NCBI GenBank assembly: GCA_903813345.2
Contig: CAIIXF020000009.1
Location: 4,340,001 to 4,404,000, forward strand
From: Owenia fusiformis
Lineage: Eukaryota > Annelida > Polychaeta > Sabellida > Oweniidae
DNA: 64,000 bases
Reading direction: 5' to 3'
Shown: positions 22,063-35,396 of the stretch, piece by piece
How the letters are laid out: each line of letters starts with the position of its first letter
Position numbering within the stretch: the first letter of the stretch is position 1
Translations under genes and position numbers: made by a program
Notes under the pieces: generated by a model
What the model saw: only the letters and a program-made list of their open reading frames with translations
Told to the model about the DNA's origin: nothing
Database searches by the model: none

Positions 22063-24616
22063 GATTATGTAAACCTGTTTTTATAAATCATGTACTGTCT
22101 ATATGTTTAGTAAATGAATGAAATGAAGACTATTTTAAAAGAAAAGAGATTGCGTTTTCGCTAGCCAAGATATACTAAAACTAATTTTCTCAGCTAATAC
22201 TCAACCAATATCAAGGATTTTACACCATATTAGAGCCAGGGGTATGTCCTGTGAAGTTATTTAAAGAAATATGATCTCTTCATTACTTTAGGTTGGTTAC
22301 TCTGGGTTGTGATTTGTCTCCCATCCCCCCATTTTTCGATATTTCATTTCGTCAAATTTTCAACCAAATTACCTATCCCTGGATCTAGGAAAGGTATTTA
22401 CTCACGTTTTTTGTCCTAAAAAGGTAGATACTATATACATCTATCACTCAACCCAATGTTACTTTGACCTACTTTTGACCCCATTTGACCTTCTTTTTGA
22501 GATTTTAATACACCGCCCTTGAGAGTTTTGAATGACCTACAGTATGGTATCTTACTTTTTACTGTACCTCTTCGACCTCCTCTTCGACCTTTGAAACGCA
22601 TGCATCTGCCCCCCCCCCCCCCCCTGCCATTAGTGTTATGAAAAATACGTTGTACTTATAAGGGTTAAAGTGTTACCCTCCTCCAAAAGTTTTTAATTAG
22701 TTTAGTTTAGTTTATTATTTATTAAAGCGTCACAGGGCTATCATTTTACATAATTATACGCACAATTATAAAAGCCCCAAGCCAACAATGGCTTATGTGA
22801 CACTGTCCATCTCAGAAATATTGTTAATAAAATAATTGATTTTAAATGAAAAAATATTTAAGACCCGCAATCACCAGCTATTTTAATATTGGACTTCTTG
22901 TTCAACATGTTTTGCCAGAATTGCTGTATTTAGAATTGAAAAAGAGACGTTTCCACGACATACCATGACATTAAGGCTAAAGGCCGATAACAATAACACC
23001 GAGGAGACTTAGAAATAACGGAGGACATAGGGGCATTCTCGACAATGGGCATTCCCGGACAAACCCTTGGTATCAGGGGAAATCGGAGGTATTGTTAGTC
23101 TTTTTATAATATATATCACCACATCAATTATATGATGTGCCTAAATGAGGTTTCAATAAAGAAACCACATGAAACAAAAATATGGAATCAAAGATCGTTA
23201 GACAATGCCCCGTGTCCGGGATTACACCTCTGTCCTTCCCTGGCTTTCCAGATAAAAAATAATACAAATTCTAATGGTTTTTATTGATCACGCAGCGTTT
23301 CCAATGAAAATCCTTTAGAATCAAAGCATTTTTCTGAAAAAAGACAGAACTCATTGCAAAAATGACTTCGTATTGTACGCATGGCTTTGTACATGGGAAT
23401 AGCCATGGGACTAACTTATAATACAGACTGCTCTTTTCGCTTCTATATAATTTCCTCGTAGAGTCTTGTAACAGTGATATACTACTCCCTATGTACTCAT
23501 TTAGGAATAATAACGACCATGAAAACACTACATTATCGTTACGTAAATGCCAGGAGTTACAACCAGAAACGCTGGGAATTTACCATTTTTTATAAAATGA
23601 TTTTAGTAAAAGTTGGTATCACGTGGATTTAAAGGTTACCTATCAAAGATGTATTCATAGAGGTGTAAATGGATTTCTGGAACTGTGAGAGTGAGCAGGA
23701 CAATCGGCAATGGAATATTTTATCCAGGAATGTATTTTAGAATGCCGTATTGCAGAGTAAACGTCGATCAAGCAGGTCCTAAATAGGGGAGGGGGTTAAG
23801 TGATACGTTTTTAAGGCAACTTGTAGATTAACGACGTGTAATCTTATGACCCCCCCCCCCATTGATTACTGTCTCTCAACTCGTTGTTTTTTCCAGGGAC
23901 AGAACTACAACTATTCTCCTTGTACTTTTATTCTCAATCGGGCAAGTAAATACTTGAAAGGGGAGGATTATACCATAGAGGTATAATTCTTTACGTTGAT
24001 GTACACGTTAGACTGGCATTGGAGAGGTTAAGCTAACGATGTTTTTCACAACGTAACCGTGAACGCAAAGTACAAAAATTAACAAAGGAATGTATCGAGC
24101 GCTCATAGTTTTATGCGCGCTTAGTCTACTTCAGATACTCTTACAGCTTCAGAGTTTCGGGTTTAGAACGGGAGATTTTGAAATTTGACGTTGGGTCAAC
24201 GGGAACCATTTTACTCGTGTCTATTGAACACTATGCTGTCAATTTTGATTTCGATGCACAGTTGAATTCTTGCTGAACACGATGATGTATGTCATGCATG
24301 ATTTAGGGCCAAAAATCTTACGAAACGAGCTCGTTTAAAATATGTATTAGAAAACCAGCTATAAAACCGCATCAATGACATACTATAGAATCATTACACG
24401 CTATGGTGTAGTCTAAACAAACACTGGATTTGAACGGCTATTTATATGAGAAGGCTACATGAATTTGTATATGGTCGAGTGATACGTACAGGTTCAGTTT
24501 CGATTATATATGCAAAGCTTAACCTCTCAAATAAAGCTTAAAGCCCCCATATAAAGTTTAAACCACTTTTGCTTATATTGTAGTCTTGCCCAATGTTATC
24601 AAAGTGTCATATGTGA
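22063..24616. other. Gene-poor stretch
   Basis: No gene was recognised. A 16-C run at 22609-22624 and an 11-C run at 23850-23860 are present. About 22690-22830 (TTTAGTTTATTATTTATTAA, then a block with AAGCCCCAAGCCAACAATGG) looks like the 3' end of a minus-strand retroelement, though this rests on general appearance only. Confidence 0.35.
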
Positions 24617-25120
24617 AACTCCTCTCCACAAGTTTGGCAACCTTAGCTCTCCCATTGAACTACGTGTTAAAGCCGCTTCTTCAGGTTCAACAAAGTTAAA
24701 GGTCGTCAAAATTGTTTTTTAAAAACCTCTCCCATTGAAATAACACAGGAGGCGAAAAATGATTTTCAAAAATGACTTTGAAGTAAACTAAACACTTAGT
24801 GTACAAAAAAGTTAGACAATTCAGTTTTCTATATAATTTTTTGCTGAATCTTTTACTGAATAGATATCCTGATTTCTGATTTGCTTGGAACCCACCATTT
24901 CCCATTGATTTACATTGATTACATTGATTTTCGACCTATTGTAATTAAGGAAAAAGTTGGGAAAGTTTGGAGGTATTTGAAATAAAGTCAAGTTACGTTT
25001 CCATCAATATTATAAGTTATTTCATCGCAGGTTAAGTAAATAAAAAAAATTCAAACGTAAAGAGGCTTTAACACGTAGTTCAATGGGGGAGCTAAGGTTG
25101 CAAAACTTATGGGGGGGTGT
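24617..25120. mobile_element. R1 element, full-length copy (~500 bp, ~58-bp TIRs)
   Basis: The left end ACTCCTCTCCACAAGTTTGG and the inverted right end (inward ACCCCCCCATAAGTTTTGC) share about 58 bp running into TTGAACTACGTGTTAAAGCC. The interior equals the truncated copy at 1-478. Another copy of just one end lies at 31028-31110. No target duplication is clear. It has MITE-like structure with no coding frame. Confidence 0.8.
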
Positions 25121-25596
25121 ACAATAATATCTAAAACATAATATATTCTACCTTTCAATCTGATTAGACAATCAACATTGGTTTATTTTTGAAGTTTGGT
25201 TTTTTTCGTTTTTTTCAAAAAATAAGTTGTCACCTGAGAGAGTCATCGATGACATCACTCAGGTATCAAAATATTTTTATACGCTAAAACATTGAAGTGG
25301 CACATTAGATATGGCAGTTTATTATTGAAATAGTGTGTCCATTGTTCAATCTTTGCATAAGTGTTAAAAATATAATCTTTTTTGAAATGTATAGTGGAAC
25401 ATTTGATGATTAAAAAGGTTCAACTTTTTGGAAAATGGGGAAATTTGATCATTTGAGAAATGAAAAGCTGACAACTTTTTTTCAAGAATTTTTTTTCAAA
25501 AAATCTCTAAATAACTTTTAAAGTCGTGACAAATGAATGATAAAAACATATTTCCAAACATTATGCCTTGGTAACATTTGTTCCGATTTTCACTAC

Positions 25597-25670
25597 GGCG
25601 CCCGGCCGATTGAGTATTTTGTTCAAAATTGAATACAATATTGAACAAAACACTCAATCGGCCGGGCGCC
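25597..25670. repeat. 74-bp GC-rich near-perfect hairpin
   Basis: Arms of 30 bp start GGCGCCCGGCCGATTGAGT and pair with the closing ACTCAATCGGCCGGGCGCC-type arm with one mismatch, around a loop of about 14 bp. The outer 14 bp are almost pure GC in a strongly AT-rich region. It could be a tiny MITE, a structured RNA stem or a regulatory palindrome. Confidence 0.8.
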
Positions 25671-27779
25671 AGCTGATGGATCGGAGCATATGTGACCCAG
25701 GCATTACGCGAGGACTTTAAAGCTTCCAAGCCGAAACAGGCGCGCTTCGAGACTAAATGTTCAAAGCACAAGAAAATTCAATCTAAACCATGGGCTTTCA
25801 ACAGAAGGGTATGCAGCTTCTCATATTTCATACGTAAGTATTGCCTTGGGTTTTCAAAATTGAATAATACATGCTTCCTGTTCACATTCCAAGAAAAATC
25901 TTATTTTGTACTTTCCATTTATGATTTAAGAAATATCTCAAAAATAAAAACATAATTATCTGTCGATAATTTAATATAAAATGGAGTTCATCAAAATTAC
26001 GGCAATAATGAAAGTGAACATTCACCCACAAATAATTTTTTATTGGAATGTGTTAATGTGAATAATTACCTAGAGTGCAACATTTGAAGAGAGCATATAG
26101 ATACCTCTTTTTCTTATTGTCTTTTTGTTTACTTTTATTTGAGATTATACTATGCTTTAATCATATTCAAAATTGATTTTTCTAAGATAATACCAAAACA
26201 TATACAGTTATCTAAAACTCTTTGAAATATTATCAAAAAAGGGAAGCATGGCACTGCTCATATTGAAGTTCTCATGTTTATAACACAGAGTTGCATATCC
26301 GTCTCTTGAAAGCCCATGCTAAAACCTATCACTTCCAAAGAGCCCAAAATATTTCAAATTAAAATAGAATATTCCTTGACCAAACTACATCTTCAATACA
26401 AGCGCCAAAACCACTATATAGGTCCTTCCGAATTCCTTAACTAGGCGACTGGGTAAAGCCCATACCAGGGTTGTATTGATTAAGATAATCAGATGTAACT
26501 AACATTAAATCATTTACGAGAGAACGACATCAATCAGCTCCAAGTCTATTTCCACGAGCAAAATTATGTCCATGTCAAATATCCTTGCGAATAATTAGAT
26601 TCCAATAAGCAGCCGAGCATATCAGCGTTCAATTTGTCTATGAGGGATTGATATATAACGACTTTCCTGCTTGGTCACAATAACAGGATTAAGATATATA
26701 TGTTCATTTCGGGATCGTTGTTTTATAGAAACGTGCCCAAGAGAGAATTAGAAATGTATCAATTGGCATGTTTTGATCTACTCAAAAGAGCCAAGCACTT
26801 TCGAATTACCCAATTAACCCCTGAGATACGAAAATCTTAACTCATGAAAATAGAATTTTCCAACGGAAGTAGGCAAATTGAGAAGGATACATACAATGAA
26901 CTCGAAAATACAATCACGGCACAGTAGTAAAATAAAACGTAAAATTTGAAATCGTGGAAATGGCGTTAACATCAGTTCAACATCATCATTTCAAAACTAC
27001 GGTAAAACTATTGAAGTTACTCGATCCAAACTTGTAGAGAATATTCATTGAACAACAGCGAACATGGCAAACGAGGCCTGTTTATAAAATCTGTTATCAA
27101 ACAGCGAAGTTGTCTTTGGGAAATCCCCCCTGATCACGTTACAGGGTGGATTGGCTCCCAGGGACGCAACTCATATTTTTCAACAATGAAAATGTCAGAA
27201 TATCATTGTCTGACATTAAACTGATATTAATTCATAATCAGCAATCCAAAAGATTCCAACTAATATCTCCTTGGGTGTTTTGAACTTTTGTTATGTAATA
27301 AGACCAAAACTTGCGACCAAAAAATCACGACATCTTTAAAAATCAGATTTATTGTTGGGAAATATCGAGATTGATCATTAAAGTTAAGCTTGTTGTCCTG
27401 AAAATATTCACACGGTTCCCATTTCAAAAAATTTATTTTTGATATATGAAAAATCCTCACAATTTGTTTAATCCTGGTATAATTTGTTTAGTACCTGCAC
27501 CCCGTGTTTCTTTTTCAAACAATCATCCTAGTGGTCTCGGATAATTCGAATCGATTAGTAAAAACCACCCCGCCTAATTTATACAACTTCACTTTAATAA
27601 ATATTCTCAATCAATAAATTTTAATTCTTCAGTCTCCCTTGTTGTGAATTTAGAGCTCTGAATAACTTGGTCATTATGAACTGGACACAATTATACACAC
27701 CTTAATATGAAGGCCTGCCTGGGGAATGGCAAAACTTAATTGGATAAACTTCCCCGGGGAGATATAAAACACAGACGTC
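25671..27779. other. Gene-poor stretch
   Basis: No exon was recognised. A plus-strand frame at 25692-25955 starts inside a lysine-rich patch but has no family resemblance or splice logic. A solo GGATTGGCTCCCAGGG motif at about 27148 resembles the ends of the MITE at 21133-21320. Confidence 0.35.
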
Positions 27780-27789
27780 CTTCATTAAA

Positions 27790-28031
27790 AATGCATGTAC
27801 CCTGCATTTTCGTCGGATAGCCGTACTACTCTCTTACTTTCAAAATGTCGAGGGATTTTATTTTTATGCTTTTTTAAACTTAGAAAACATTTGAAAAAAG
27901 ATTCAGACAACAAAACGAGCGTAACAAAGAATGGATAAACACAAGGATCACACGCGTCTCGAACACGCAACCTCGCCCAATCGCCTAGCACGAACGTGCC
28001 GGCGCTCAAGCCCTCTCGGCCAACTCGACAA
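27790..28031 (-). mobile_element. tRNA-derived SINE
   Basis: On the minus strand from 28031, GAGTTGGCCGAGAGGGCTTG matches an A box of the Leu/Ser tRNA type. GTGTTCGAGAC (27956-27966) matches a B box about 50 bases on. The tRNA-like head covers about 27945-28031, and an unrelated AT-rich body follows to about 27790. A 15-C run (28032-28046) lies directly upstream. The 3' boundary is uncertain. Confidence 0.6.
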
Positions 28032-28119
28032 CCCCCCCCCCCCCCCACACACAAGGTTGTTTTGTCATTCGATCTGACTAGAGGCAGCTAATGTTAACGC
28101 TCAGACACACCAGAGGAAA

Positions 28120-28398
28120 ACATACTTTCGAGTATACAATGCAACAGAAAATAATACAAATGATTTTAAATATATGATTCAGGTTTTAAGCTAAAAGTTT
28201 GAGGTTATTTTTCTTATCAATTATTGATATTTGATTATTGAATTACTGATTATGTAATCAGTTTATCGAAGTTTTGTATTGTTTCTCAGGTATTAATAAG
28301 ATAAATGCTACAAGTGAATCACTTTTATATTAGAATGACAAATGCTTAAATTATGCTAGTTTTTCACATAATGGGTCTTAATATGTTTTGAGATGGAC
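28120..28398. repeat. Dispersed repeat D1, copy A
   Basis: This matches 61478-61728 in direct orientation over about 270 bp, including TTAGAATGACAAATGCTTAA and AAATTATGCTAGTTTTTCA. Indels near 28200-28250 separate the copies. No protein is encoded in either. Confidence 0.8.
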
Positions 28399-28504
28399 TT
28401 TTATTCACCGGTGAACATTATCAATAAAGGAGTGCCTAATGCTCCTCTTTGACTAATTGGGACTACAGCGAAAATTATATTTCTCGTAGTTAGATATAGC
28501 TCAG

Positions 28505-28682
28505 CTCAGTCGACATGTTGTGACATGCGCAAAGCTCTATGAATTTTGTGATATTTTCATTTCAAATATGGCGGCCAATCCGATGTCTGACAACCCTTAC
28601 AAAGAATCTTGGCAGTGTGCATTTTTATCTCGTGTGAAATAACAAGTGGACTTTAGTAGTTGTTTTGTGTTTTATTATCATT
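28505..28682. repeat. Inverted dispersed repeat D2, left copy
   Basis: This is about 85% identical by eye to the reverse complement of 35223-35396. Shared runs include GATGTCTGACAACCCTTACA and AGTAGTTGTTTTGTGTTT. The pair brackets about 6.5 kb containing LINE scraps, so it could mark the ends of one large element or be two independent insertions. Confidence 0.75.
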
Positions 28683-30349
28683 CTGCATCGTAATTCTATG
28701 TGATGTGGTGTTAAAATGTCAGCAGAAATACATACCCATACGATAATCGAGTGAATTAGATAACCGATTTTTCGAAAACCCGTCTCCTGCTCAGAGTGTA
28801 AAAACTTGTATTAACATGCTCAAAAGTGTCAATGTGCACATCAATGTCAAGCTACATAAATGGTGTGTCTAAAACAGGTACCTGATCTACCCCAAACAGC
28901 TTGTCATTCACGTATACACGCTTAGCAAACACGGCGAAATGATCTAAATCTTGGAATTTCGTTCGAGAGCTAGTAATGTTTGCTCCGGTCTTCGTCATAA
29001 GTGTCCTCAGACTTCACGCATGCTCAGCAGAAAACCATCAACCAATAACGTTTATCAATCAATTTTGCGCATGCGCCTTACAAGGGTAAAGAAATTCGTA
29101 TTTATAAACGAACCAATTTGAGATAACCCGATATCAGTCGGAAAAATCTGACGATCTACGAAACTCACTTCAAAAAATTCAAATGCGGACTGACGGCGTA
29201 TTCTACTATACTTGGATCTAAGATTTTCAGTATAGATACAGTCTTTTATAATCTTTCGAATGAGGTAAGTATCTAGTTCGAAAGACAATCGTATCAACTT
29301 GAACAAAAGAAGTTTTGACGAAAAATGTTAACATGCGCAGAAGTCCCATTTTCGTTGTACCATATTGACTGAGTGACTTATAAAACAACCATCAATACTT
29401 GGTCGAATTCATGAATAATTGAGAAAAATCGTTATCATTATCTTCCTAAAATTTGATTATATCCAACGGTAAGGTCAAAGAAGAAACAACCATCAGAAAA
29501 CTTGATGATAGCCAGCAGTAACGTCGAGGAAGAATTGTAAGGTGTTCGAATGCATATGACTCTCATTGTTTACTAGACATGCCCTTGGAATGTATGAACA
29601 TTCCAATACCTCTGTAACATTTAATTAGATATAAATCTTACCTATTTGTTATTGTATTATGTTTTATAAAACGGGAACAATAATTTGTTGTTTGACCCCT
29701 TGCGATTTTATTAAAAAATTGTGGTAACAAAATGTTTTAAATGGTAAGAAAACTAATATGTTCCCAATCATAAACTACCGAGATATTTCACACAATTTTG
29801 TTGAATCTGCTTGGCTAATATTTGAAAAATCAAACAAAATATGAAAAACACACTTGCGTAATTACACTAATTAAACACATATATCTACAGTAAAATTATA
29901 GTATATTTATACAAATAATAATCTATTTTTTGTTCGTATGCTTAGAATAACGGTCTTTGTCTTATAAAATGTATAAAAGTTCGAATCAAAATATTTACGT
30001 TTTTTGACCCCTTGTGATGAAAGACATTTTTCGACCCGAAGCCGAAGTTTTTTCAGCAAATGGTATTTTAAAAGAAACAAGACATACGGACCTCCATAAA
30101 TATAGTCACTCTACTATAACTTGCATTTGGTGTCCATGAGAAACCCATTTGGCTTATTAGTAATGATTATGTATTTGTTTTTATTTGTATGTTCCTTATT
30201 AATGGTTTATCGGCTGAAAGTTAGATGTTAATAAGGTACTTTCAAAAAGATATACTAAACAATGCAATTAGACAAACAGAGTATCTTATGTATTTCTAGG
30301 GGTTAAGTACAGTAGAGTGATAGTGTGCTATGGATTCTTCATATTCGGA
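28683..30349. other. Gene-poor stretch
   Basis: No exon, RNA or repeat was recognised. A minus-strand frame at 29055-29306 has no family resemblance. Confidence 0.35.
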
Positions 30350-30475
30350 AGTCATACCATGGACTACAAGCCCTAGACCGTCGAACCAGATCTAGACAGA
30401 TTAAACGGCTAATATTGCCGGACTGGGTGATCGATGGAATAAATGAACAAATAAACAAACCTTGAACATAGCTTA
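30350..30475 (+). pseudogene. Possible LINE endonuclease-RT linker fragment
   Basis: One plus frame reads DRRTRSRQIKRLILPDWVID and GINEQINK, which resembles the R-I-K-R....PW-x-x-x-E-I-x-x-x-I stretch between the endonuclease and RT domains of several non-LTR elements. It is short, has no other supporting domain and is disrupted upstream. Confidence 0.35.
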
Positions 30476-31027
30476 TCTGTATAAATAGCATCAAATTGGA
30501 CCAATGGTGCCGCATTCAATGATTATTCATTTACTCGCAAATTGATCGATGCAATCAAGAAAAAGTTACAACTCATAAAGAAAGTCATTATGCACTAGTG
30601 CCTTCAATCCTGAAGGTGTCCTCGTCAAGTCTAATTGAAAATAACTAAGTTGGTATATTATTGATATGTGTAACGATTCTATTACCAACCTGATCTTAAT
30701 GACAGTAAACTAGATTTAGTCATCGACATGTTTCTGGAACTGGACTGGACACTTCATAATTGTTATGATTTGGAATATAAATGGTCAATTATACGCATCT
30801 GTTATGATCGTTTCCAGTCTATTGACTAATAAATTGCCATGAATTCACTCGATATAGTGATTTTATTGAGAGACAGTTTCCGTGTCTGCGTATTGTCAAT
30901 AATAAGCGATCATGTTGATCGTCAAAAGGTGTCTAAAAATTAAAGATGGCGCTCCCATATCATCGCCAGCCATCTCTTCAATCACTTCCAAGGAGGACTG
31001 GCCAGCATGTTTTGCTTGCTTTTGACG

Positions 31028-31110
31028 TACACTCCTCTCCATAAGTTTGGCAACCTTAGCTCCCCCATTGAACTACGTGTTAAAGCCTCTTTACGTTTGA
31101 ATTTTTATTT
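31028..31110. repeat. Solo terminal repeat of R1
   Basis: CACTCCTCTCCATAAGTTTG runs to GCCTCTTTACGTTTGAATTT, the end sequence of the R1 elements at 1-478 and 24617-25120. It breaks off at about 31110, where an RT-like fragment begins, so R1 was probably truncated here. Confidence 0.75.
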
Positions 31111-31111
31111 T

Positions 31112-31380
31112 ATAAATCAGGAAGAGCAAAGGTCTGAGGGTAGTTCCTTGAGGGACTGAGGTACCTATCTGGTGATGCTGAAGAAGATGATCCGTTAATA
31201 GTAACCCTAACTTGTCTATTAGTTAAATATGATTCGATAAATTTTAAGAAATTTCCTGAGATTCCATAAGATTTATTTATGAATAAGCAAGTTATGCGGA
31301 ACCTTGTGGAATGCAGCCGAAATGTCAAGGAAATTTGCTCTAGTGTCGAAGTTATTGCTAGAATTGGGCTAAGATTTCGA
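31112..31380 (-). pseudogene. Non-LTR reverse transcriptase fragment
   Basis: The minus strand reads NFDTRANFLDISAAFHKV, then (after frame changes) YGISGNFLKFIESYLTNRQV and RVTINGSSSS. This is the FLDLSKAFDKV...L..YGI.G....L..YL.NR.QRV..NG segment of Jockey/CR1/L2-like RTs around the first catalytic Asp. The following VPQG motif is blurred. Only about 80 residues remain, with stops and frameshifts. Confidence 0.75.
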
Positions 31381-32840
31381 ATAGCTAAAAGCTGAATTTC
31401 ATTACTGTGCCCGTTTGCACTAACTTCTTATTTGATAAAAACTGTCTTCCAATACAATGCATGATTAAGAATGATCGATTAAGTCATTATATGGTGGTTA
31501 TTTGTCTGAGTTGAAGAGGTTATAAGTAAAAAATTACTACTTCGGAACTATTTGATATTATTTGAAAAAAATGTTGTTCTCGTCTGGTTCTCCGGCTCTT
31601 TACCAAAATTATACGTTCCCCTCTTATTAAGGGTTGTTTGAATGCTTCAGCTTGACACAAGCGGTAACTTGGTAATATTTCTAATTATACTAATCGATGT
31701 AAAAGTTTGAGAGTTTAAATCCATAAATTGCAACAATTACATCAAAGTGGAAAAACAGAGTAAATGGAATAAGATTAAACAGTGTTTCATTATACCTTCC
31801 TATTCGTATATAATACACAATCGGACGGTTTTATCTGCTCTAGGCTTAACATTGACACAAGACCTAATAGTTTGATAATATATTCCAAATCATTCGATAA
31901 AGTAGACAAATAACCAAGTCTTGACAAACGAGTAAATTGTTCCTGACATCGAGAAAATCTTGATTCATTTAAAGACAGACTTTCTGAACCACCTGGTTGC
32001 TCATGAGACCTTATAAGGCAAGTCACATCCATTAGGCTTGTCAATCAAATCTTTATCCAATCAGCTAATAGTGATGCTTTATGGGATAATATTTATGTTT
32101 ATAAACATAACAAAAGCACATGTTATAATTTTATACTTTACAGTCAGTGAACATGAACTGAATGATAGCAATTGACCAACATTTTTTTAACCAAGAGTCT
32201 TCATACATTTTGTTATGCTTGCTACATAGATTTTTCCAGTTAATATATGTAAAGTAAATGTAGGTCTCCTTTAGATAAATTGATTCATGTTCTAATAATC
32301 CCTAACATCTAAATTTGATATCATAAAGCAATTGCTTTTGGGGTCATTTCAAGAATTAAATGTAGATAACAGCACAAAAGCTTGAAATGTATGGGAAATT
32401 CTGTACAAATTGAAAACTTGTATTGGTTCTTTCATCTGGTCCCTACCTACCACAAAGGGTTGCACTAAGTCATGCCCTTCATTTATGCAATAATTCTGTA
32501 CTTTTCAACCTCTATTACCATGTTGTACCAGGGTGTCTCCAAATTTGAAATTGATGATCTTTTATATTTATGTAACCATATGCAAATGGTAAGAGATAAT
32601 GAATTGTCCCATTTCCTAGGGTTGTTCCATATGAGACCCGTTCTTATAAATTTTCTCTAAGGTAAAAACCCTTTGTAAACAGGTTTTTGGACAAATGGAA
32701 CATCAAAAATAGTGAATTTGTTCTTGTGTTGTTCAGGAGACCTCATTCTTACACAGCCATTATACAGTGAACATGTCTCAACCATCAGAAAATAGAGTGC
32801 TGATGTTCAAGATTGAACTAACAGGATATGAAACAATAAA
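31381..32840. other. Gene-poor stretch
   Basis: No gene was recognised. Short frames on both strands (31790-32044 minus and 32472-32660 plus) show no motif. Confidence 0.35.
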
Positions 32841-32844
32841 TTAA

Positions 32845-33536
32845 AGACAGAGCTATCTTCACACTGACTTGCCGAAAGTACTCGTAAAAGCAAGTTTGAG
32901 CAAAAAGAAACTTAAATCATCAAACTCTAGAAAAGGCAATAGATGAGTTTCTTATATCAATGTTAGCCAAGTGAACCATGGCCAAGTACATTGTAGTAAT
33001 CTCAAGTCTTTGGAACAGTATACAGTTATCTTGAAGTCTTTTACATCAAGCAAATACATTGGATTTTGTAATTATATAATGTCTTTGGAGTCATATCTTT
33101 AATATACCATATGTAGGTAAGTAAATGACATATTTCTTATGATTAACAGTAGTATGAATTATGTTTTATTGAAATGGTACTTATAACATGTGCTTTTGAA
33201 AGATTCACAAACAAACTTTACATCATGTGACCCTGAATACCTCACCTCATTGGTTGAAATTTGAATTAGGCCACTCCTCTTAATTAAAAAAATTACCAAT
33301 TTTCAAATAAGGATTTCTAAAAAAGTAATGCATAATTGCAATAATTGATTAATAGATTTCAAGGAGAATGTATTCATAAACACCTGTGACAATTTTTATG
33401 GTGATCTGTTGGCTACAACTAACAGAAAGTCAAAATTATTCCTCTTGATTAGAATTTTTCATATTCCTAATATTTTCAAATTTAGAATGACTCCATTTTT
33501 ACTGGTCAAGCTGCTTTTATAGTGGAGGCTCTGTCT
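32845..33536. mobile_element. Possible ~690-bp element with TTAA duplication
   Basis: TTAA followed by AGACAGAGC at the left is mirrored by GCTCTGTCT followed by TTAA at the right (TTAA at 32841-32844 and 33537-33540). TTAA duplications are typical of piggyBac and Kolobok types. The inverted repeat is only 9-13 bp, so chance cannot be excluded. Confidence 0.4.
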
Positions 33537-33540
33537 TTAA

Positions 33541-35222
33541 GTTCCCATTTGTATCAAAGGTCAATCACGTCTACAAATCCAGGACCCTCAAATGACTTAA
33601 GCTGAATTGATTTAAAGATAAAAGGCTGTCATATCACAAGTGGGATATAATGTAGCATTTTCAATTTAAGGCTGATTGTAACAACCGTTCAAAATAATCA
33701 AAAATGTTACTGAATAAAATGGTAATACGTAGGAAGAGATAACATGACAAGAACTAGCTGGTCAATTTTTAGCTCATATAATTTCTAGAAATAATAATGA
33801 AAATGTCCACCGGAGTTTGTTTTGTAAAAACATTAAGCTTATTAAGAGAAAATCAGATCTAGCGAGCTAAAAAATGTTTCAATTTTAAAATATTTTTGGC
33901 TCACATCATTCCTTGTCGGGTCTATTTTCCAAAAATCAAAATGTATATAACAAGATTTTTTACAAAGATTCAAATAAATGTAATTAACTTTCCAACAATT
34001 TTATAACCTTTCAAGAGATTTTGGCCCAAATTTGTCCAATCCTGGAATTCTTGAAAAATGAGAAAGTGATTCCTTAATGGTGTTTCGGGTAGCTATTACA
34101 GGTTTGATTTTTCACCAATACATTGATACCGATCATCATTTATTTTATTTTATTGTACATCTAAACCCTAATGTCTGCAGTGGGGGTCAATCCGACCCCC
34201 TCCATTTTTTCTAGAATTCTTTTTTAAAATTTCTTTTTGACGTAAAACCAAGGTGATTGGGGGTAGAGGGACAAAGTTATGATAGTTGGATGCCAATAAA
34301 GTTGAAATTCATTAAATATTGATTGTTACTTTGTTTCTAATGCTCTAGAAAATACAATAAGACAATTCTTGCTCCGTTTGATAAATGTAAATTTAGCATA
34401 TTGAATTTTCTTTCCAATATGCTTCATTTCATGAAAATCGAGCCACTATTAACTGTGGTATGAATTTTTAAGGTAAAACACAGACAATTAATTTATTCAA
34501 AAACTACTTAATATCCCAGATGCGAGTAGAAATAATCTTGATTTACGTCATTAAAATTCACAATTCAGTCAAACTGATGTCATATTTGGAATCTACATGC
34601 AAAATTACATTTAGAAATGTGGTTTTAAAAAGAGTTTATCAACTTTGAAAATTTAGTTTTCTTTGAAAATGTGACTTCTAGGTCGGGGAGATTCCCCATA
34701 GAGCCCATGTTGTAAAACCACAAAAAGTGATATATCTCTTCTTGTGTTGGGCAGATAATGTTTTCTTTTACTGGACATATTTTAATTTGTATCACTATCA
34801 GATACATAAAGGTAATATGAAAAGCGAACCATTAAAACTGATGCATATTCAAGTTTAAGGGAATTTTGTAATACCCTGCCATGTTAATTCCCCCGAATCA
34901 GCCACCTGGTGGCGAAACTGGTAACTACCTACTTGCATCTGAGTAATTGATGAATACCTTCGAATTTTTTTGCATATTTTTAAATGTTCATGCACACTGT
35001 GGTACTAGAATTATGATGATACCTTCTTCCAAATTTGAGATATAATTTATTTATTCTCCCCTACCCCCAATTTTTTAATTTCACTATTTCGATGTGTGTG
35101 CCTTTGCTAGGTGGTTGCTGGGCAACATCATGGACCGAAATTATATTGGAACAACACTGAGTGACACATCCATGCGTCTGCATACTAAATCACTTATCTG
35201 CATTTGTTGTACATCTTGAAAT
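33541..35222. other. Gene-poor stretch
   Basis: No exon was recognised. A short GC hairpin GGGGGTCAATCCGACCCCC lies at about 34182-34200. The X-box-like GTTGCTGGGCAAC lies at 35114-35126. Confidence 0.4.
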
Positions 35223-35396
35223 ATGATAATTAAACACAAAACAACTACTAAATTCCACTTGTTATATCACAGGAGGTAAAAATGCACACTGCCTAGATTT
35301 TTTGTAAGGGTTGTCAGACATCGGATACGCCGCCATATTTTAAATGAAAATATCACTAAATAGAGCTTTGCCGCATGTCATAACAGATCGACTGAG
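35223..35396. repeat. Inverted dispersed repeat D2, right copy
   Basis: This is the reverse-complement partner of 28505-28682, with the same landmarks (TGTAAGGGTTGTCAGACATC) in inverted order. Confidence 0.75.
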
